A stretch of 64,000 bases of DNA, taken from NCBI RefSeq assembly GCF_015706575.1, contig NW_024037062.1, positions 8,118,811-8,182,810 of the forward strand. Reading direction: 5' to 3'. Both the position numbers and the translations under genes were made by a program. Numbering within the stretch: the stretch's first letter is position 1; each line of letters begins with the position of its first letter. This document shows, piece by piece, positions 58,688 through 64,000 of the stretch. The notes beneath the pieces are model-generated. The model was given only the letters and a program-made list of their open reading frames with translations. It had not been told where the DNA came from and did not search any database. The stretch comes from Patiria miniata. Its lineage: Eukaryota > Echinodermata > Asteroidea > Valvatida > Asterinidae.

Positions 58688-59201
58688 TTAAAGGGAATAT
58701 ACAACATTTGCTTTTGCTGCAATTTTCAGAAATAAATGGATTTGGAGGATAAGTATGTTATAGAAAATATTGTTAAACTGACTTAATTCACGTTTTGGGC
58801 TTATAGATACTGGAAAAACCACATATTCTTGTAGTCTGGTTCCCGGATCCCACTTAAGATGAAACGGAGTAATTAATACACTTTGGGGAATTTTAAGGTC
58901 AGAGAATAAGTCTAGCAAGCTTGAACCCCTTCACAGGTGTGTAATCAACTGCAAAGAAAAGTCAGAATAACTAAATATGAAAAAGTAAGAACAGTTTTGA
59001 AAAAAAAAGTTTTCTCCATTGCTGGTCGGCCGACCAGCGTTGGAAAAATACAGTTTTTCGTGAAAAAGACAGCACACCAGGAGCCACGGTTTAAAGGATG
59101 CTTTAATTAGACTGTCATTCCCTAACCATTCAGTAAGGTATTACGTGATAATTTGATCATTCAGTTCTTTAATGTTTGCAAATGTTGTATCTTCCCTTTA
59201 A
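58688..59201 (+). mobile_element. TTAA foldback MITE, copy j
   Basis: TTAA at 58,688 and 59,198, left end AGGGAATATACAACATTTGC, right end TGTATCTTCCCTTTAA, palindrome at 59,016-59,043 with one mismatch. Confidence 0.85.
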
Positions 59202-59224
59202 TTAAAGCAAGTCTAATTCACAAG

Positions 59225-59345
59225 TGAGAGTCAGTCAGTCAGTCCATGGAGGAATAATAACGAATCCTCCATATGGTCAGTCAGTCATGGTCAGTCTGTC
59301 TGTCTGTGTGCTAGTTAGTCATGCAGTCATGCAGTCCGGTCAGTC
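59225..59345. repeat. CAGT microsatellite
   Basis: Interrupted (CAGT)n and (CTGT)n runs; no coding value. Confidence 0.7.
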
Positions 59346-59509
59346 AGAAAGGTACAAAATGGACTGTGGCCCTCTGAGACCAGCTAAAAGTGAACCCATG
59401 ATCTCTTGCCATGCATCTTTCTTTCCCCGGGCTTCCGCTCGGTCATTCGCCTTCACCCCTCCCTCCAGCAAAAGCTCACCATTCCGAGGTCACACAAACT
59501 TCTGTGGCA

Positions 59510-59590
59510 TGTACAAATGTACATGTAGATGTACATGTACGTGTACGTACATGCACATGTACATGTACATTGTACATGTACATACATCTG
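59510..59590. repeat. ACATGT palindromic microsatellite
   Basis: (TGTACA)n with variants; self-complementary and open on both strands. Similar short runs occur at 29,735 and 32,824. Confidence 0.75.
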
Positions 59591-59795
59591 CACGTACAAT
59601 TTACATGTCCCGATGTTTAGTTGACCCCACCGCGTGCCCCCGGCCCAACAACAACAACCCACACATCTAAACAGCTGTTGTTTCCATTTCCAAGGCAATT
59701 GTTTGAGAAACTGTACGCAGTTATATTGGAAAAGTTTGTCGACCCCGAATAAACCTCAACGGGAAAGCCCGGCGTAACAACAGGACGCCACGAAT

Positions 59796-59915
59796 TACTT
59801 CAGTTCCAACCTCGTCCCCAGGGTGTCGAGCAGTACGCGCCCACCACTACCTGCTTTACTATTGGAAACGAGGTTGGAAATAAAGTAAGCACTGGGGACG
59901 AGGTTGCTTCAGTTC
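59796..59915. repeat. Short hairpin repeat
   Basis: CTTCAGTTCCAACCTCGTCC and the reversed CTGGGGACGAGGTTGCTTCA flank a loop of about 70 bp that includes a further CGAGGTTGG. Likely a small MITE. Confidence 0.5.
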
Positions 59916-60739
59916 AGTCTCACAAGTTGTAAATGGGGCACTGCGTGATAGGCTGGTACTGACAGCGCTTGCATGCCACTGAACATTTGTCATAAGATAC
60001 TATTATACTAGCACAAAGGAGTTTGGGTTGCGCACCTCCTATAAAAGTCCCATTGAACTTGAAACCAATGATAAACTTTTTTGTAGGCGTTGTGTCCATA
60101 AGGTGGCCTATACATTAATTTTAGATGTCTTGAACTTCTATTTCACTTTTCCATTTGAAATGAACATCCCCTTTAGCTCCCCAAGTAGTAAATTATACAA
60201 TGCACAATCACTATAACGAATGAGCACGTATATCGTGTTCGTTATTGCGTTCTACTTTGTTTCAGATTAGACATGATGAATCTTTGTTTTTTCAGGCCCT
60301 CCAATCTCAGGGAATGAGTTATTGAGTCATCTTATTGATCAAAACATCTTCCTTCCTTCCACCGACCTCCATGGAGGATACTAACTGGAATTGCATGCTT
60401 ACATTGCCCACGCATTCAAGCTACAGCCGCCATCTTGAGTCACCCACGACGCACGCGTAGTAAACAAATGCAAGGTTTCTATACGTGTAGTTGGTTTAGG
60501 GTTGCAGACCAGTAAATCGGTCCGAAATTGCCTGCGCCGGCCAAATCACGATTTGCATGCCCTCAAAATCTTCAGTATTTGAGCATGCTGTGGGCCATGA
60601 ACTTGAGGGTTTGTAAAAAGAAATATGGGTGGAACCGTGCACAGGACTGTGAGCTTGTAGTTCCGTTCAATTTGGCTGAAATTGGGGCCCTTAGTTAATT
60701 ATAAAGCGCTCTATTTTGCAATGGAGTGTAGGCATCGTT

Positions 60740-60990
60740 TTTCAACATGGCGATGGGCTTCAGGACTATTTTCAGGGGTGATCATCTTCGGATGGAAATT
60801 TCTCCTAAAAGTCATCAGTTAGCCCCCTGAAAATTGAAAAGAAAATGAAAGATGATGAAATAAGCTTTAATTTGATGTGTGTCTCGAACAACTTGGAGAG
60901 TTGTGAGTATTTTTCCCGAATTTCTGAAGTGTGAGCATTTACCATTGGGGTCTATGGAAGTTTAATTACTGGTCTGCAACCTTAGAGCCC
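60740..60990 (+). repeat. Dispersed repeat, copy of 11.6 kb
   Basis: AAAGTCATCAGTTAGCCCCC, then AAGATGATGAAATAAGC and TTGGAGAGTTGTGAGTATTT match 11,595-11,790 closely. Confidence 0.8.
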
Positions 60991-62420
60991 GAAAGTTCAC
61001 CCCTGGTGGCGCGCTTCCGGAACCCCTGGATAGGAAAATTCACGTACAAACAAAATCTAAAATTTGCAATCATTTTTGGTACATTGATTTCTTAAGAAAA
61101 TCACCCCCAAAAAGGGGCTTTGTGAAATTGTTACCAGCATATCAATGTATGGAAACTAATCAATTACCACACGTGGAAGAGAAATAGCGTGCCAAAAATT
61201 GACCACTCACTTCCGAAAATCTGATGAAACATTGTGCATGGCCATCATTTGCATGAAATCTTAAATAGGAGACCAAAACTTAAATAGAAGACCAAAATGT
61301 CTTTTAGGGTTTACAATTGTTTTTGTTTTGTTAATAAACTTTAAGGACTCATTAATTAGCATTAAAGAAAAAAAAAATCTAAAGTGACCGCTGCTAAGGA
61401 CTGCATGCAGTCGAGCCTGCCCGACTAAACCTAGAACCGATCGGCAGTAGGTAGGTAAATCTTCGCGTCGTTATATATTCTCGTTCTCACGCTAGTACGC
61501 GATGTGAAAGGAACGAAAATGCCGGATGTTAAAGGTAGTAAATGAAATTATGAAAGTGATTTTTCATAACTTTTTTTTAAAAGAATGCCAAGATAAACAT
61601 TTCAACATGAATGCATATCGAGGTGGTTACAGTGTCAAAAATTATAGCAAGAGAAAGTTCAACCTCATAGGCGAACCGCGCGAGGGTTCCGGAAGCTTAT
61701 CCGCGTGACCTTTAGCATTCAGGCTCTATTTATTTCTCCTTTCAGAGATATTGAAGGCAGCAAAAACTAGAATTGTGTTAGTTACTGTCCAGCTTTTGAG
61801 ATTAACACAATCCTGTTCTCTAGGATTGGCCAACATCCAAAGAATAATATTGATTATAGTAGGGAGAAGGTTGTGAAAAAAAAACTATTCTCAGAAGTAC
61901 CCCCTCACCGGCAAAGCAAGCACAGTTGGGGGTGACCGACCGACGCCATCTTACCTGACTGCAATTCATTGCCGCGAAGCGCGGCCACTGCGTGTGCATG
62001 ACAAATCCCCTGGTGGTGTACGTGCGTCACACACAAGGAACGGTGCGCGTCAACCAGCGAAATGTCCCGCCCATGGGACGTCGTTGCTAGGTAAAAGGGC
62101 GCCCTCTTTTGTCGGCGCACGGAGCCCATACGTTCGTCCCGGCGGCGGCGTGACGCTTGCGGGATCCAAGATGGCGAATTAGCAGCTTCAGGGACCGGTT
62201 CCACGCACGCAAAATATCACTGCAATGCACGCAGCCTAAATCCACCCGCCGAGCTCATGAATAAAAGTTATAGGCCTACCCTCAAAATATTAGAGTTCTG
62301 AGAGCCATAAAATTGGGGAATTAAAGAGATATGGCAATGAACCTCTGGCCCGGACTTGGGGCTTCCAATTTTGAGCATTTTGGATGCTATTGGGCTCGAA
62401 AGTGGCGCTATTTTGTCATG
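60991..62420. other. Upstream flank, with one dispersed-repeat copy
   Basis: 62,045-62,130 is the reverse complement of the block at 2,835-2,920. Open frames at 61,905-62,204 cover this repeat and are not genes. Confidence 0.5.
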
Positions 62421-62429
62421 TTGTCAGGG

Positions 62430-62690
62430 ATCATTTTTCAAGATGGCTACTTTTCCGCTTTGGGGAAAATAGGGGTCGTTGTCTTTGGGTGAGAATATCT
62501 CGAATATTCAATGGTCAAGCCACCAAAAAAAAATGAAAAGGGAAATGAAAGATGACACGTTGATCATCATTTTTCTGTGCAGCTTAAATACCTGTGAGAG
62601 CTCTGAGTATTTTTAAAGAGAATTTTGAAGTATGGGCATTGAGCACTAGTGTCTATGGGAATTTTAATACAGGGTTACGCCCTTCAAGGT
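62430..62690 (+). repeat. Diverged copy of the 11.6-kb dispersed repeat
   Basis: Shares AATGAAAGATGA, GAGAGCTCTGAGTATTTTT and GTGTCTATGGGAATTTTAAT with 60,850-60,970, but with many changes, so it is older or another subfamily. Confidence 0.55.
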
Positions 62691-63224
62691 GCTAAAACAA
62701 AGCTCTCATGACGTCTTTTCATACAGCGCCCTCATTCGCCCACAGATGCTTTAGCCGACTGATTCTCGCCTTATTCATTACAAGCTGGTTTACCCGATCA
62801 TAGATCGGGTAGGGCGTAGTGTTGGGGATGAAAATTTGGGGAGTTATATATAGATTTCATAAAATGTACTCGCATTCAATTTCCGTGCTGTTCATCTCGA
62901 CTGAATGATGCCATCCTATACAATGCCATTATCATGATTACATCGTGGTAAATACAAATGGTTCCGTTTTTTTTTGAGTGATTGAATTGCAAATTTGAGC
63001 GAGCATTCCTGAAATTGAATTCATTTCGCCCTGCGGTGATGTTCATGACACATGGCAGTCAAAAGTTAAAATGGCCCTGGAAAGCCTGAACATGATTTAC
63101 AGGCTTGGTTGCATACGGGCCCATTAAATTTAATTTTAAGTTCAGTCTCCCTTCGTGCGTGGTTTACTTGAAAACTTGTAATAAAAAGCGGCAGGGTCTT
63201 TTTGAGTGATTCCCGCTTGCTATT

Positions 63225-63732
63225 GGGTGCGTTCGTTTAGCTCACCCGGGTCGACACGGGTCAGCCCCGTGCCGTTCGATTAGCTCTGACGTCATTCTCG
63301 GGGCTCAACCGGGTCAGCCACCACAGACTCTGCTCGTGGAGCAGAGTCACTGGTGGAAGTACGTCACGCATGCGTTGTTCATTCCCTAGAAACGGACAAA
63401 TATGGCGGCCGGGCAGTGAAAATCTCAAGTAGACTTAAAAGTTGACTTTATTTGAAGTCTAAAGGTAATCATTTTATTGAGTTGATTGCGACTTTTGTCG
63501 CTATAATAATAAGTCAGCCCAATTTTTTTTTAGTTTTGCAATTGACTAAAACGCAGTAACTCTCAAACTATGACCCAATCCGAAACGGGCGTTTTGTCAG
63601 TGGATACGGCCACGGCTAAGGGCGTCACGTGAGGATCATGGCCCACGGTTGAGCGTTCGATTAGCCCGGCTGTCGTGGCTGACCCGTCTGCCTTTACCCG
63701 TGTCGACCCGGGTGAGCTAAACGAACGCACTC
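63225..63732. mobile_element. 508-bp MITE with long inverted ends
   Basis: GGGTGCGTTCGTTTAGCTCA at the left and, reversed, GAGTGCGTTCGTTTAGCTCA at the right, both continuing into CCCGGGTCGACACGGGT. A second inverted pair GTTCGATTAGC lies inside each arm. No clear target duplication, so the superfamily is open. Confidence 0.75.
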
Positions 63733-63883
63733 TTAATTAGGTTTGCAGCATTGTTAATGTTGCTAGAATCCTGGCTTTTGGCGTGATCCCTGGCTACATG
63801 GCACAAACGGGTTGATGGCTTCTGACTAGCGCCCCTTGAACTAGGACAGAAAATTGACAAACTTGGGGAACCCCAAACATGAG

Positions 63884-63990
63884 GATTGCTAGCTCAGTTA
63901 ATGGTAGAGCGCCGGAACGGCCTTCCAGAGGTCGCAGGTTCAAACCCCACTCCAGTCAATTTCTTTGTTCGACTTCAACAAAAAATATGA
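63884..63990 (+). mobile_element. tRNA-derived SINE
   Basis: TTGCTAGCTCAGTTAATGGT (A-box), AGGTCGCAGGTTCAAACCCC (B-box) and the tail CTCCAGTCAATTTCTTTGTT. The tail matches the fragment at 23,270, so it is a SINE family, not a tRNA gene. It runs to near the window end. Confidence 0.7.
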
Positions 63991-64000
63991 TAATGCAACC

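Noticed and set aside
63884-63960. Possible tRNA gene at the window end
   Set aside because: B-box is GGTTCAAACCCC but the 3' side continues into a tail shared with the fragment at 23.3 kb, so it is a SINE.
1-64000. Endogenous retrovirus, LTR element, Polinton or LINE
   Set aside because: No reverse transcriptase, integrase, capsid or long terminal direct repeats could be recognised in any frame.
1-64000. CRISPR-like arrays
   Set aside because: All regular repeats are contiguous minisatellites or transposon arms without unique spacers, and the genes are eukaryotic.

Overview
The window looks like intron-rich DNA from a marine deuterostome. An echinoderm fits best: several foldback transposons match the sea-urchin TU type, with long inverted arms of short tandem repeats and 8-bp target duplications. 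The tRNA-derived SINEs are also of a kind I associate with echinoderms, hemichordates and lancelets. The species is inferred, not shown. I see no bacterial operons, no tRNA or rRNA genes, no CRISPR and no endogenous virus.

Only two host genes can be supported, both on the minus strand. The first is isovaleryl-CoA dehydrogenase (IVD), the mitochondrial leucine-breakdown enzyme. It is complete in eleven coding exons between 2,076 and 16,884 (431 aa); every junction follows GT-AG and all phases agree. The second is the sphingomyelin-synthase-related protein SMSr (SAMD8 orthologue), a ceramide phosphoethanolamine synthase. It has four coding exons between 24,725 and 57,635 (393 aa), with a first intron of 30.8 kb. 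All three catalytic residues are present, but the usual N-terminal SAM domain is absent from the visible exons. The two genes are not functionally linked in any way I can see.

The rest is repeats. 1-2,075: a short tandem array, then a 97-bp array made of copies of the IVD stop-codon region. 2,076-16,884: IVD, with an 11-bp, a 12-bp and a 42-bp minisatellite in introns 9, 7 and 5, SINEs, and TU-like foldbacks in introns 1 and 2. 16,885-24,724: intergenic, with a near-perfect 450-bp hairpin transposon. 24,725-57,635: SMSr, whose giant intron holds about ten copies of a TTAA-flanked foldback MITE with a central 28-bp palindrome, a three-level nest of DNA transposons (32.4-38.5 kb) and an inverted minisatellite pair (44.2-45.2 kb). 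57,636-64,000: SMSr upstream flank with further MITEs and a SINE.

The most interesting signals are a minisatellite that arose from the coding 3' end of IVD, a set of TU-like elements with the same plan but unrelated repeat units, reciprocal filled and empty insertion sites in paralogous repeats, and the SAM-less SMSr.
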